DNA of 64,000 nt from Aquila chrysaetos chrysaetos (GCF_900496995.4 NC_044005.1:19101363-19165362); one strand, 5' to 3'; shown: positions 21,701-35,830, counted from the stretch's first letter. Notes: generated by a model not told the origin, from the letters alone. A program made the numbers and translations.

Positions 21701-24700
21701 AAAATATTCCTTTGGACTCTGACATCTGATGCCATTTAGGTAGGGGAGGGGGACAGAAAAACTGGCTGCTTCCAAAACAACAGCAGTTGCTCTGTAGAGA
21801 TGCTGGGGCTCCTACAGCGATCAGAAACACCTGTCAGCCCAGGTTTGCATCCCAGGTCAGTGAGGAAGGCACAAAACTCATAGAGACATGTCCTCAGCTG
21901 GAGGAGAGATATCTTCATTGACTTCTTAATGATGTCAAGTGGAGTTTTACTTCATAAAGTGTATAAAATTTCTCATTGTGTTTATACATCTATGGAAAAT
22001 TTAAAATGACAGGACCAAGCTATTGCCTACCACATGCATACTACCTGCAGCAAGCTCTAGCATATCACTTTGCCATTCCCCAGGGCTGTGCTCACTTAGA
22101 ATTACCCAGTCTGATTTGGTGTGAGTTACAATGGTATAAGTGACAGCACTCAGTTCCCAGCAGTGTAAAGTTATTCCTATAGTTGAAAAAGAGAATTGTT
22201 GAGGGATAAAATTACAATTGAACCAGAAAGTTAATAAAAAAGAGCTTGCTCATTAGTTAACCTTCAGTGCTTTGGTTATGATGTCATTGCTATGGACAAA
22301 AATAATCAACCAGAAACCCAAAATATTAAAAAGGAGATTATCTACTTAAAAAGATAAGTGCCCATGTAGCCTATAAATAGCTCTGGAATTAAGACATCCC
22401 ACGCAACACCTGGAAAAGGAAGAATTCACTCCTTGACCTCCAGCATCCCTGTCTCCCACTGTCAGGATTAAGCACAGTTGATGCTTACCAGGATACAGAT
22501 GCAATGGCTGTCTGATGGATGTGCCAAGGAAGAGGCAGGCATGGCCAGAAACAAGGGAAGGACAAACCAAGATAATGTAAAAGTACTGAGGAACACTCTC
22601 AGTGTGCAGGATCTCTGAGACAAATCTCTGTCATTGAGAGCATTTTAGCTTTGCTTGGGCCTTTGAAAGACAGACAGTGCTAACAGTCACTTCAATAAAA
22701 ATAGGAAGGCAGCATTCATGTGTTTGAATGCAGCATCAGTTTTCAAAAAAAGTCACACTGCCCTGGCCAACCTGCCACCTAATGAGATGCACTGGACACC
22801 AGAAGCCTATAAGTACAATTTAAGGTATAGCACATATAGCACCACCTTATACCAACAGTTTCTCCTGCAACCAGTACAGGTGCAGGGAGAAGGACTCACT
22901 CCCCAGCTCAACCGATGGTCCACAGAACTTCTGCTTCTGCTTGAAGAGTCATTTCCCTAACTCTTACTTGCAGACTGTCCAGATTAATAAACATGTCATA
23001 TTTTGTAGTCTTCATTCTTTTAGGAAGAGGAACACTGTAATTTAAAATGGATGGTTTCAATGTCCCTCATCCTGCCCCTTTAACCTATAACCATTACTTC
23101 ATTTGTAGCAGAAAATGAGCTTTTAATTCTTGTGTTGTTTTACAAATTGTGAACAATTTACATTGAATACGCCAGTAGGGACCATTTTAAAGCTTTTTTA
23201 AAATAAAAAAATATATTGCTAACAAAAATTATAATTGAATCCTAGTTTATTTTGAACATTGCCTGGTTTAGTGGTGATCATATAGGATCACTGCAAGCAT
23301 TCATGCCAGAATCATGTAACCCCTTTGCAAAGCAAGTTGAATGAGGGTCTGTGATACTGGTACATCTACTGGTCATAAATGCTAGTAACATATATACAGT
23401 AGCAGAGAAAACTTCAAAGCAAAACACAATTAATTCTCAAAAGGCTAATTTTCTGTCACAGTTTTTATGTTGTAAACTTGCCCATACCTGGAGGTATATG
23501 TGTGTAATTTTACCTTCATTTCCTGCTGGGTTTATGCATGATAAGGCTCAAATTAACATTTTGTGTAATGCTACTTTATCTGTACCAGCAGCATGACGTA
23601 TTAGAGGCATTTCTTTCCCCTGCAACTCCACTGAAGGTTGGAGCAGGTCATTGCTTCTGATAGTGGGATGGGTCCCCTGCCTGGTTCCCCCAGGCACCAG
23701 CCATGCTTTACCCAGCACGTGTTTGGAGGGTGTATGGGAAGGTGGACAGGCTGCATGCTGCAGCCTTGGAGATGATCCCAGGAGATGAGCTCTCCTCCCA
23801 GCCTGACACAGTGTCACTCTCCTATCCCAGTTGCCCTGGGTCTTGGAAGCACAACATGGACCAGTGAAGGCAGGGGTTTGTGCAGTGAAGATGAGGCTGC
23901 GGGCAGAATTTGGCTTAGCTCTGCAGAATAAACCTGTCCCCTTAACTAGTAGTGTTAATACAGTTTAGACTGAACTGGTTTCCTCATACATAAATCATTA
24001 ACTAGTAGCTAGTTCTCACTCCCACCTGCACTACATAGCTTGTGACTTTAGTACAAGAAAGGCTTTTCCACCCACACCATACTCAATGACCCATGCCTAA
24101 TGGGCTTTGGCCGTTTGTTGGCTGGGTTTGTGTTTTGCAAGTGGAATGTTCTTATTTCAGCAAATTGCAAGGGCAGCCAAGCCTGGCTCTGGTTTGCTTT
24201 GTGGGAAGTGAATGAACTTATATCACACAGTTGCTCTCTTGCATTCTCATCACTCAGATAACTCACTGCAGAAGTGAGGTAGGTAATACGCCATTCACTG
24301 GGCTTGTGATGATTTACAAGCCACTGAGAAAGCTGATACAGATCTTTATAGATGTTCTGAACTCAAAGGAACTGCTGCTGCTCATTTACAGTATCACAAG
24401 GACACGTCAGTTCCCTCCACTACACTGCAAACTGCATTAATTCTGAATCACACACTCAAGAAAAATTACACTGAAATGGGCACACATGCAAAGCAATAGA
24501 GGAGAGGGCAAGTGCAGGAATGCTGGGCCGCAAAATTTCAGGAGAAGCAAACAACTCTCTAGAACTGCTCAAAGAAAGCGAGAAAGTAGGTCTGTGACCC
24601 ATGATGAAAGACTTCTGGTTCTTCATTCCCCACCAGGGTGCCTTGGTAAAAGTGGCCTGACCATTGAAGCCACCAGACAGCTGGGCTTTCCACTCAATTT

Positions 24701-27160
24701 GGTGGAGAATGGACACTTGAGGAAACAAAGTTGCTCAGATTTAGTTGTTGGCATACAGCTCAAGCAGTCTAATCTGAGGTTTCCAGACCCGAGCCATTGC
24801 ATCCTTCTTTCTCTAGCTGCTTACAGTCTGCTTTTCAGGTTGGTCTTATTATACACGCTGTCATGTTTGTCTTAGATGGGGTTGCACATGGGACTGAATA
24901 GCGTGACCCCCTCCTCTTTTATTGCTCTTTTCACAGTGCAAGACCAATCTGCTCTGACAGTATCCTCCTAGCCAAGGGTCTCTCTGCTCAGCAAGGGCTC
25001 TGTGGATAAGGCAACGGCATCTCTGGAGCTGACTCACAAGTGTGGACAGGAGAAGGAGGTTGTACCATCTCTTATGTCAGTGCTGTCCAGCCAGCTGGTA
25101 AAGGATGCTGTGCTGCTGGAGAGATGAGGTTTGGCTGGGCTGTAAAATGGATATCCTACAGGGATTTAACCTCCTGCTGCACTTCCTTAAGGGTGAGCTA
25201 TAAATCATATTTCCTTGAGAAATCCTATGGGCTGTATTCTGTGTACCATAACTCCTGCTTTCTCCTCCCCTCTCTGTTTTTGGTGGCACCCATTACTCCT
25301 TGGGCCCACAGGTGCTGCTGAATGCTGTTAAACTGTCCTCGGTGTCAGCCTGCACATAGCCACATCGGTGATGGAAAAAAATGAGCCCTATGTGGTTTTT
25401 CCAGGAAGCCAGACGGCAGCTCCCTGTCTCATACAGGCGAACATTTTCTCACACCGGTAACTCATTAGGACAGCATGCATGAACTTGGCTCTTTCACACT
25501 GATGCAAGGGTTCATAGTCTGTGCCACTGTTCATAAGGGCTGTCCCAAATGGCACCTGATTGCTGATCTTTAATGGCACTTCTGCATTTCCATTTTTTCT
25601 CTTTCCAGCCTGTGTTATTTCTCCTTTTCTGAGCTCTTGCACAGTTCAGTCACCATACCATTACAGAATGATCAACAAGGCACCCTAAAATCCAGTACTG
25701 AAACACCGCATCTGTCTGCCTGCTAATGAAAATCCTTGTCAGTCATGGGATCACCACATCAGCTTAGGCGAGAGAGCAGCCAGAGCATTGGCTGAGAAAC
25801 ATTCGGTTACGTTTTCTGAGATCTTGAAGAACTAGTTCAATAAATCCTTGCTTGCTTGAATGAGTGCACCTTCCATCTCCCACCACATTTTTTGTTATGT
25901 CACTTGGATACAAATGCATGTGGTTTTAACGGGAAGTTAATCCCCGAGCTGCAGTGAAATGATTAACCCTTCACCCTTGAATTCTTTGCTACCATATGAT
26001 CTAGTTCTTATGGAGCTAAGAGCTAAAGCAATAGTGACAGCTGAAAATACTTGAGGCAAGTGGATATTTGTTCACCATGGAAGGCCAGCCTCAGTCATAC
26101 ATATATAACCTTTTTAGCTTGGGGAGTACAGGTAAACAACATGGCAAAGCTACTATGTCCTGCAAACAAATATTTGTACCTACATTTATTACTGCTGACT
26201 CAGGATTCTTGAAAATAATCTGTCAAGAAAATACTGTCAAGAATAAATATCCTGCAGTTTGCAGCTGTTAAACTTTCTGTTAAAACGCAGGTTCACGACA
26301 CCTGTGCCATTCAGCTCGGGTGTACAATCAAGTTGTACCAAGATGGTAACCCACTTCAGTCTCTTCAGCGGAACGGTCTCTGAAAGGCTGTATATTCTCT
26401 CCTCTCTGGATATTTATGTGTATAACCAAACATGAGTTAAATATGCATAATCCTCTGCTTTGGGGTGAGAGTGCATCCTTATTCCTGCCCTAAACTCCCT
26501 AGTGATACTGGCGAGGGTTGTAACCACAGCACGTTTACTTCCCAGTGATTCTGGGTGCACTGGTGAGGAGCAGCCAATGCTGCTGGCGGGCCTGCAAAGT
26601 GAAGGCCGGAGGGTGGGCAGCAGGTTGGCTTTGCCTTATTTTGTGTACCTTAAGAGGGCTGGATATTGGTGTGTTTGCCTGGGAATAGGGCCAAACACCC
26701 TGCAGCTGGATTAAAGTGTTAAAATTCGGGTAGAGTGGGCTGGTAACCTCTGTTTCTAGTTATGCTCTTTCTTAAATGGCTTTAAGTACCAAGCCAGACT
26801 GGCCTGGTTTTGCCTCCTTGCCTTTCCCTGAGGGACGTGCCCAGAGCTCCAGCTAGAAGGTCAGCGTGTGCTTGTGTTTGCTCTTGTTTTGAACTGAGCA
26901 ATTTTAGATGGAAGAACAGCATTCCAGCTTCTGTGAGTGACCGGTTACTGGCCTCAATAGATTTTCTTCCCGGCTCCCTCATTTCCACAGGGCTGGCAGG
27001 CTTTAAAGTGTTGTGATTTCTGGGATGGCTTTTTGCCCTCACCCCCTTTAAGCAAGGTAAATGAAGTTTGCTTCCACCTGAAAATAGAAGAAGGAAAAAA
27101 AAAAAGTTTTACAACTGGAAACAATAAATTATTTTTGTGCTTCACAAGTTGGGCCTGTTT
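21701..27160. other. Intergenic spacer
   Basis: No gene, RNA or clear transposon recognised. AT-rich with scattered homopolymers; the ORFs are short and not protein-like. Confidence 0.6.
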
Positions 27161-27169
27161 CTTGACTCA

Positions 27170-27970
27170 GTGCCCTTCAGGAAGGCCCTTTTGTGTGTTG
27201 ACCTTGCTCTGTGTGCGGGTGACACCTGGCTGGCCCCTGTGTCCTGGGGAGACGAACATCTGCTCGTCCTTGGGCAGGCCTGTGTCTTTTTTCAGAAGAG
27301 AGGCCAGCTCTGAGGCCCCGAGCAGACCCCAGAGAGATGATGGTGTGAAAACACAGGGCAGAGCAGCAGCACCTGGCCCTGAGGTCCCAAAAAAGGTAGG
27401 GGATGAAAGGGGCTGGGTAGGCATTTGGGCATCTCCTGTCCCTGGGTCAGCTGCCTGCTCTGCCCTTTGCTTGGGCAGGCAGGTACCCAGGCCCCAAGGA
27501 GTCTCGGAGACCTGGAAAGCTGCCTCTCATCACCTCTTCCATGTTGAAAGAGGCATTTCTGGGCAGTGTCACAGGCAAGTGGGACTACAACAGTGTTTGG
27601 GGAGACACCCCAGAGGCACCCCACGAGGTGGCACCATCCCAGCCCGGTGGGAGAGCACCTCCTGGGGAGACTGGGCTTCACAAATAGCCCAGGGAGCATC
27701 CCCGGGGGTATTGGGAAAGGGCTGCTCCTATGAGGTTTTCACTGGCCTGGGTAAGAGAGGGGAGAGAGGGATAAACTGCGGGAGTGATGGTCTCCAGCTC
27801 CCCACAGCCCTGGTGTCCTGCCCATCCCCGTCCCATCCCCAGCCCCACGGAGGGCCTGGGGCTGCCCGGCTGCCCTGCTCCCTGGCTGGGGGTGCGTAGG
27901 GGTGGCCTGGCTTCCCCCTCAGTCCTTGGCTTCCCCAGCTACAGAGGCTCCCTGCCAATTCCCTCCTCAC
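27170..27970. other. G+C-rich intergenic block
   Basis: This stretch is clearly richer in G+C than its surroundings and holds long open frames on both strands, the longest 288 codons on + (27033-27899). CpGs are only moderate, well below those at 33.1-33.8 kb. The translations have no domain I know and both strands are open at once, as expected from composition rather than coding. Confidence 0.5.
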
Positions 27971-30900
27971 TCCCTTCGCAGAGCGGGGGCGTAGTGAAAA
28001 TACAGACATGCATTTAAGCAATTGCCTGCATTTGGACCTTTCTTTCCAGCCCATTTCTAACTGCAGTGCTTAAACCCCACAGATTTTCACTGCTAGCTGG
28101 TCACAGCTATCATTCCTTGATGTGCTTTTGAATCAGATGAGCTAAAATAGTTCTGTGAGATCTGTTATGTCTCTGGCTTGTAAAATACAATAATTTCTTA
28201 CTAGGTTACACTAATATTTCGTAATTCATTCTTAATATTATTCTTCAATAAAGCTCTGCGCAAACAATCTATCCCACAGGAGGAACTTCTGCCAGATCCC
28301 AGATGTCAAACACATTTGCTTCAAATACAGGAGTTCATGACCTTTTATGTTTGTTAATGTGACGCCATGGAAATTATTTATAATAAATAAGCATATTTCA
28401 GAGTCAGGTTCTCCATGGGGCCTTTTTCAGTGATACAACAGCCTTTCCTGAAACAGGTCTTTCCTGTTTTGGTTTTGGTTTTTTTCCCCCTAACAGTGAA
28501 GGTTTGGGAACAATTTGAAACCCTGTTATTGAACTGAGTCCAACTACTGCACTGAAAGGTAGACAGGAACTCAAAGATATCTCAGATTTCAAATCTTTCC
28601 TGAAATTAGCAACAGATAAGGTTCTTCCTTGCTCTTTTATCCTTTCTCCTGAAAATGCAGTTTTCAAACAGCAGACTGTATGGATCCAGACAAAAACTAA
28701 ATATATTGGCTTAAAGCACCAACTCAAACAGGAAACTACTGGAATTGTTTGGATCCAGATCACAGATTTGATACGCCAAGTGATTTTTGCATGTAGCATG
28801 CTCATTTTAAAGCTGGGGTAGCACCATCTACCCACAATCTTGTAGATATAAGAGCTGTAGAAAATAGCTGAAAGTGTCAATATGTTGATAACATTTAATC
28901 TTATCTTTTTTCAGCAGGTGTGACAAAGTCCTCCCAAACCTGTGCTGGGATTAAGAGCAGCTGGCTCTTAATGAAGCCACACAAGAAAAGGATGCAGTTG
29001 GAAAATACTGGAAGGAGCATGCCTTGGCTTTGTTTCATCCTTTCGTCAACTGTACATGAAGGTTTATAATGCCTCCTGAGTTTACTGGATTCATCATCTT
29101 GGATTCCTAGACAGTAGCAGCAGCATGAAATGTTTCCTGAGGAGGAAACCGAACCGTTTGCTCCTACATAAATATGCGCCCACAGTCACTCCTGTTTGTC
29201 GCTCCAGGCTGAAGCTGGTGGCCTGAAAACTCCAGTCCGGGCCCAGCATAGCACCCCTGTGCCCCAGTGGTTATCCACCCAGGAACCTCACTTTGGCTTG
29301 GGCTAGTTTGGGGCTGGCAGCCATTTACGAGATTGAAGACTGCTAGGTAGCTCAGAAGCAATTGCTGCAGCCCACACAGATGTGGGACTGGCTGTGGAGA
29401 GACAGGACCAAAGTGTTCTGCTGCACGAAGGATGAGCCCTCCTTGGATTTATTATCAGAATGTATCAATGATGTGTGTGTGTGTACCGAGAAAATCTGCC
29501 TCATAGCATAAGGCAAGACATAACAAGCCAGCAAATCTCTTTTCAAATTCACAGTACATCAAATCTAAATGAGTTGAAGAGAGGGTCTAATTTGGACAAG
29601 AAAGTATCTCCATGCAGTTGCTCTTCTAGGCATCCTAGCAACATTTTCAAAAGATGCTGGACATACATTGTGCAATAAAGCTGTTCTTCTGCAGCGCTGT
29701 GGGAAGAGGCAACTGGCTGCAGTCTCAGGTGGTGGACAGAATTACAACGGGTTATGTCAGGAAAGCATGACGTTAAATGTGCGTTTGAAAAAAGGAAAAA
29801 AACCCAAAAAATAATAGTCACAGACTGAATTATAGCAGCTTTCTATAATGAAGTGTGTGGACTCCACCCAGCATCTGTGGCAGAGGAGGGAAGGTGTCTG
29901 CTAAACCCAAAGGTTATGATGGGAATGGAAAAAGCCAGGCTCCAGCTGAGAGTAGGACAGGGAGGATGAGGAAACAGTTTCATGTTTCTCCCAGCAAAAC
30001 CTCAGGGGATAAGGATTACTGCTGCAAAAACTGTAATGGTAGTAAAAGCCTCTGGCTGCAGAAGTTGTTTATAACGAAGGTGTATTAACCGCTTGGAGAC
30101 TTCAGCTGAAAAGGACTGTGCTATTTCACTGAAATCTAAGTTGCAAAATCCTTTTTTCTCTCTCAAAAAACCTCTGTGTCAGAAAACTTAATTTAGTGGC
30201 TGCACATAGAGTTTGGCCGTGAGATGGTGTATGCTGTGTGCTGGACTTGTCCTGATAACGCCCTGCTTTTAGGTCCCGACAGCTGAGCTCATCACTTGGC
30301 TATTGCAGTATACACTGGATTTTAACTCTGATCATAAGTACATCACTTCATGTTAGTTTCTCAAACTAAAATATTTCACAAGCAGTAGTGTTAGATGCTT
30401 GCTTGCCCTGAAGGATTCTCAGCAGAGCTGGGGAAGTTATTTGTAATCACTAACTGGTTAATTACATTTAATCTTTTGCAAACTAGGCAAGAACTACTAA
30501 GCAACGATATTTTCCACTTTTTTGCTTGAAAGCTTTGAGTGTGCTCTGTGCAAACATGATTCAACCTATGAACCACTTGATTTTTAACACGGAAGTTGGC
30601 ATGATGCAGTAAGTGTGCACAAGTGGTGGGATCAGGTTTCTGATGCAAAGGGTCACATGGGAGAATTCAGGCTTGATTCATGGAAAGCTGCAGCCTCCAT
30701 CAGCATTCCTGCTTAAAACTTTGTTCACTGGAGTATTTGCACAAAGTGAAGAGAAAGTGTCTGTCTGTTTGAAAGCTTTTGCAGATATAAAGAATTACTC
30801 AAAAGCATTTGTGTCAGTATTTATACATGGGGGTTTTATTGTTTCAGGTCTACTTCCTAAAGGTTTGAGGCCCAAAGACAATAATATGCACTCCTGCTTG

Positions 30901-33080
30901 TGGCTACTTTCTGCAGTATTCTCTTCTGGCTACTCCTTTTTCATGGAGAAAAACACTGGGAAGTTGTAATCCAATAGCATAAACAGCCTCAGCAACTAGT
31001 GAAAAAGTGTGCTGTGCAGAGGTTCAAAACAGATGAGATGGGCCTCACTGGGGGATATAAGAGGTGAAGCATAGCCCAGACTAATAAATTCTCCCCTGTT
31101 GGCTCTGCATGGGTCTACTCAAGTGTCTCAGCCTTGCTTTTCTGGAGCCGAGAGTGCCGTGGTTCGGCACAGCCAGCCAAAACCAGCCCAATTTATTAGC
31201 TTGGTCTTAGTACTGGGCGGGGGGCTGGGTGGAGGCAGCATGAGAAGGCAACATGAGGAGGCAAGAGCAGCTGCAGAGGAACTAGTGAAGACGAGTGGTT
31301 GCAATGGCAGTCTGGGATGGACACGGAGGAGAGAGGGGCCAAGAGCAGGCATCAGTGAGGCATGGGAATATCACCAGGTTTCTCAAGCGAGGTTTAGTTA
31401 CAGAAAGATTAGCAAGTGCTAGAGCAGAGCATGGGGCACTGTCTATGCTGCCAGGAGGCTGGCAGGGAAGGAAGATCGTATTTGCAGCCAACAGAGAGGT
31501 CTAGGGAGCAAAGAACAGAGGTAAATTGGTTTCACTGCTGATCTTCAGACTAGATTTGTTTGGGACAAAAATCTTCTAAGGGAGGTGGGAGGTTTGTTTC
31601 CCATCCCAGCTAAAAAAAAAATCACAGCACAGTAATGTTCTCCCCCTCCATGCAAAATCAGTCGGCCACATCCCTTACCATGCACAGCTGAATTTTGTGC
31701 TTAATGAAACAAACCTCCCAATTTTCAAGCAGCTGAAAGCAGAATGGCAGGTGTGTCCCAAACTATCAAATGAGCCCCGGGGATGTGAGAAGAGGCCCCC
31801 TCAAATTACAGAGGACAGCCTTGCCTTGAGAAAAAAGGAAGGTAGTCTTGCAAACTGTTTTTTCTTTTAACTGCCTTGTCAAAAATACCATTGTTAATGT
31901 CCTTTCCTTCGTCAGAGAGACAATCTGCAGTCCCAAAGGCTGGCTGCTACCACACTGCTGACTCCAGCAGCTGGAGAGCCGCTCAGGCAGGACTGGAATT
32001 CGATGAAGAGCCTGAAAAACCCTTGACCATGAAAATGCTGACATAACCTGATAGCAGCAAGCTGCGTACAGGGACCTTATCAGTAGTTAAACAACACACT
32101 TCTATGAACAGTGAAAAGAAAGCTGTTCGATCACGTAAATTAATTCAGTGAGATGCCTCGAAATGTGTGCTTAATGTGCATCTCAGGAGGACTCAGATCA
32201 TTTTTGAAGCATACAAGGTTACTGGTTATTTTTTTTAAATAGTGACCACACATAATCTTATGAGCTCCATTAACACAAATCAGAGCCGCTCTGCTATGTG
32301 ATACTCCAGTACTGTGCGACTGCCTCTGCGCAGAGATTAACAGAGATGCTTCATTAGCTCAAATATTATGAGTCTGTGCTTTTGGCAAAGGGTCTCCCCT
32401 TACAGTGGCTCTGGAGCTCGAAGACTCTGCGTTATACTGCATGATGACAGGCATGAAATTCTTAGTTAGCAGCAGATCCATGGTGTGTGGTGGTATTAAA
32501 TTAAAAAAAAATATCATCATAGAAAAACTACGGTCTTGGTGGATGGGGAATCCACTAAAGGCTGCAATTCAAGAGCTATTAGGGTGACTGTGTGAAACTT
32601 CACTGACTGGAAATCTTAATGCTCTTAGAGTGTAAACAGCATTTCTGAGGAAATACTCCCTTTTTCCTACCAATGCAGCCCCACTTCTTGCTCATATTTG
32701 CCTCCTGGGGTATTTTAGCACTTCTAGTTCTTTATCAGAAACTGGAATTTTGGAGAGGAGAGGAAGGGGGAGAGGAAGAGGAGACCACCTTGAGTGTCAC
32801 AAAGTTTTCCTTCCTACAAGGCACTTTCTGAACCAAGGCACTGTGTGTGATCCATAAATTATCCTACAGCTTACACACTCTGTGGCAGGGGCTTTCTCTC
32901 ACGTCTCTACATAAGGCCTAACTTGACAGGGATCCATATTCCAGCTGGACATGCTATTTACTAAGAACATTATAAAAAATAAAAAATTCACTTTTCCTCT
33001 CTAAAATATAGGCCTGGTTTTGCTTCTAGCAAAGCACGGGGCAGCTTTGGCACTGACTTTACCAGGGTAACGGTCCAGAG
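27971..33080. other. Intergenic spacer up to the TC2N CpG island
   Basis: No coding gene recognised. The minus-strand 158-codon frame at 28404-28880 resembles nothing I know. A stretch at about 32040-32370 is AT-rich and rich in TTAATT-type homeodomain-like words, which could mark a conserved non-coding element, but conservation cannot be tested here. Confidence 0.55.
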
Positions 33081-33089
33081 AGCGACAAG

Positions 33090-33810
33090 GAAAAGCTACT
33101 GGCGGCTATTTGGAGAGAAATCTGCCCCTGTCGAGTGGCTTTGGTGAGGCGGGTGAGTCCCAAGTCAGCGGGGAAACTCCCCCTCCGCGACGCGGAGCGG
33201 TGAGTAAGCTCTGCGGGAGCGCACCTGAAGGGCCGTGCGGGCGGCGAGCCCGGCAGTGCCTGGCCGGGAAGGGCAGGCGGGGGCCGGCAGCCGCCGGGCG
33301 GGGGGAGAGGCAGCGAGCGGCCGGGCAGGAGCCGCGGGGCAGGGCGCGGCCCCGGGGCAGGGCAGGCCCGCGGGAGCGGTGGGCAGGAGACGGCCGGCGG
33401 CAACCGCGAGCGGGCGGAGGGGCGGCTGGCCGCTCTCCCAGCAGGTACCGGGCCGGGGGAGCTGGGCGGGAGCGGGGAGCGAGGGCCGGAGCGCCCGCCC
33501 GGGGGGCCGCGGCGGCGCTGCCCGCCGCCGTCTCTCTGAGGAGATGGGGGGCGGCGGAGCGCGGCCGAGGCAGCGGGGAGGACGGCAGGTGCGGGCGGGG
33601 GCCGCCGGGGAGGCCGAGCGCCGGGCCGGGCCGGGCCGGGCCGGGGGAGCTGCCCCGGCGGCCGCGGGCAGCCCGGGGCCCCGCGGTGGCGGCCGCCGGC
33701 GGAGCCCGGAGCCGGGCGTACCGCAGCGAGGCGGCGCGGGTGTCCTCTGCGGGCGGGACCTCCTCGGGCACCGCGGCGGACGGTGGAGGTGATGGTTTGC
33801 TTTCCTTGCC
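33090..33810 (+). promoter_or_regulatory. TC2N: CpG island, probable TC2N promoter and 5' exon
   Basis: About 0.7 kb of extreme G+C and CpG density, the strongest in the window, lies between FBLN5 and TC2N in the position expected for the TC2N transcription start. It contains many GC-box words and a GGGCC pentamer run at about 33621-33646. A near-perfect splice donor (GTGAGTAAG) is at 33200, and others (CAG|GTACCG at 33445, CAG|GTGCGG at 33589) are possible. The start site and which donor is used are not decidable from sequence. The long ORFs here are compositional. It could also fire antisense. Confidence 0.7.
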
Positions 33811-35744
33811 TAGTCGTTCGTCGGAAATGTGAAGTTGGGCTTCCTATTTCCAGCAGAACCATTTGATTGCCGATCTCCAGCAGCCTCTGTATCTCGTGGC
33901 ACACCTCAGTATAGCAGCGTGGGCCGTGCATGAGAGTAAATGGGAATAAAACTAGCTCAGAAGGTTGCCTTTTGTTGGGCTGTCCTGCTGAAGTGACTCT
34001 TCCATATATATATCGCTGATGTGTTTGAATATAACATAACTGCCTTGTGTGTTGATACTTAGAGTATTTAAATGTGAATATACAGTGATAATTTTGCAAT
34101 TTGTAAATTATTATTTTCTCACTGTGCATGTAAGGCTCCTGAGAAACAGAAACTAATGATCTTTTTTACAAACCCTGATGTATTTCACCTGATGCATACT
34201 GATAGGTATATTGAATGGGACAGCATATTTTTAAAGTCAGAATTCTTTAAGGAAGTCAGCATATTAATCTTCGTGGTTTTTCTAAGTAGGCTGAAACTTG
34301 ACATGCTAATTCAACTTGCAGAACACGAATTACAAAAGGCAGTGTTACTGGGCAGTTTGTGTTACGGGTGATGCTGTACATTGGTAGTGCCTTGCCACCA
34401 GGCTACAGTATCAGTGGGGGTTTTGGAGTGAAGACCTTTCAGTGCCCAGGCCTTGTTTGTTTATGGCTGCATGAGTGTTAATTTGACAGTGTGCATCCAA
34501 GATTTGGCTTGGGACTATATTTTCTATCAAGTGACAGACCTTGAGAAATGGAGGCAGGTAGAAAAATAGTAGCTATATTGAACTACTACAGAATTAAATC
34601 TTCATATGAATTAGGTCTGAGGTTAAATTGTACTTAAAACAGTCTCAAACTGGTATTATAAAATCCAAATAATCTGTGTGAATTAACATCTAAGCATTAT
34701 CATAGGCAAGAAATAACTAATTAGATCACCTTCTTTAGGAACACTTCAGGTCATTAGAGATACGGTTTAGCCAAAACTCAGAAGGAAGTTGTGAATATAG
34801 CTAGAGAGAGTTTCCCTTCTGTACTAGATGAAATTAGCATCAGAAAATACACAATATTTACTGAAGTTACAACCTGCTGTATCGAAGAGCACTGTTAAAA
34901 CAGCAGTCATGATTGTAAGCAGTTTCAAACTGTCCTGTTCAAAAGCCACAGTGTACTTTTTTTAATGCATACCATACAGCTGGATTCCTGGGTGGTTCAA
35001 ATCACTGGTTATTAAACAGCAGTCTGAAATAAATATCATCTTAAATTAAGCTGGTCTTGAAACTTTCCTTAGGTGCGGAAACATGTCCAAGGTCTTGTGT
35101 GATGCATTTCTCTAGATAAGAATGGAAAGGTCAGTATCATGGCTGTCCCTACAAGGTACACTTCCAGTCAGTGCCGTTGTAATTCTGCAGGAAGAGAACT
35201 AGATCTCAAGGGACGTATGCTGGGCCACAGCTGTCAAGTGCTTGGGCATCTAAATGATCCTGTGGGCACCCGCTCCTCAGAGCTAGATCCTTGCAGTCGT
35301 AACCCTCAGTCTCTGATCTGTGCAGGCCTTTCCCAGTAATATTCTCTGAATGCATTGAGGTCTGCTACTTGATGTGCCTTTAGTTTTGACAATGTTGATT
35401 ATTTAGGAGCCCAAGCTGTCCAAGGATCTACAAGTGAGGTGTTCCTTGACAAGTTCCTCTTGGAGAGCCCACGTGTCTTCAGATTACATATAGATGATCA
35501 GGACCAATTAAAAAACATGCAGGGAAGTATATTACCATGCTTTTTTTTTTTTCTTCTTCTTACTAGGCTTTGTCTAGAGCTGTTACCCAGATGTGAAGAG
35601 CAAAGTTCTGAATTTGCATCTTTCATTTCTCAAGACAGTGCTAGAACCATAAACCTGTGTGTTGTTCTGGGCTGCTGGTCTCTGACTCCTTACTTATGAA
35701 ACTGTTTTGCCTTGCTTTGAATACAGAAATATTCATTAGGTGAC

Positions 35745-35830
35745 CTGTGATCCTACAACTCAGTGGCTAGGGCGTGAATTCAGGAGTGGGGAAGTTTGAT
35801 TTCTAGTCCTTTTCCCAGCTGTATGTTAAA
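35745..35830 (+). repeat. Possible MIR-like SINE relic
   Basis: CAGTGGCTAGGGCG, then GGGGAAGTTTGATTTCTAGTC and TTCCCAGCTGTATGTT follow the order of the MIR tRNA-like head and core (AGTGGTTAGAGC..., GGTTCAAATCC..., CCAGCTCTGCCA). Diverged. Confidence 0.38.

Noticed and set aside
27033..27899. 288-codon open frame on plus
   Set aside because: Lies in a G+C-rich block, overlaps opposite-strand frames, begins in AT-rich sequence without a credible start and resembles no protein I know.
28404..28880. 158-codon open frame on minus
   Set aside because: No recognised motif, no splice or promoter context; length is within what chance allows in 64 kb.
33059..34129. 356-codon open frame on the minus strand, and 240- and 185-codon frames on plus, over the CpG island
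   Set aside because: All are Pro/Arg/Gly/Ala-rich, open on both strands at once and without any known domain. G+C-rich sequence has few stop codons, so these are compositional.
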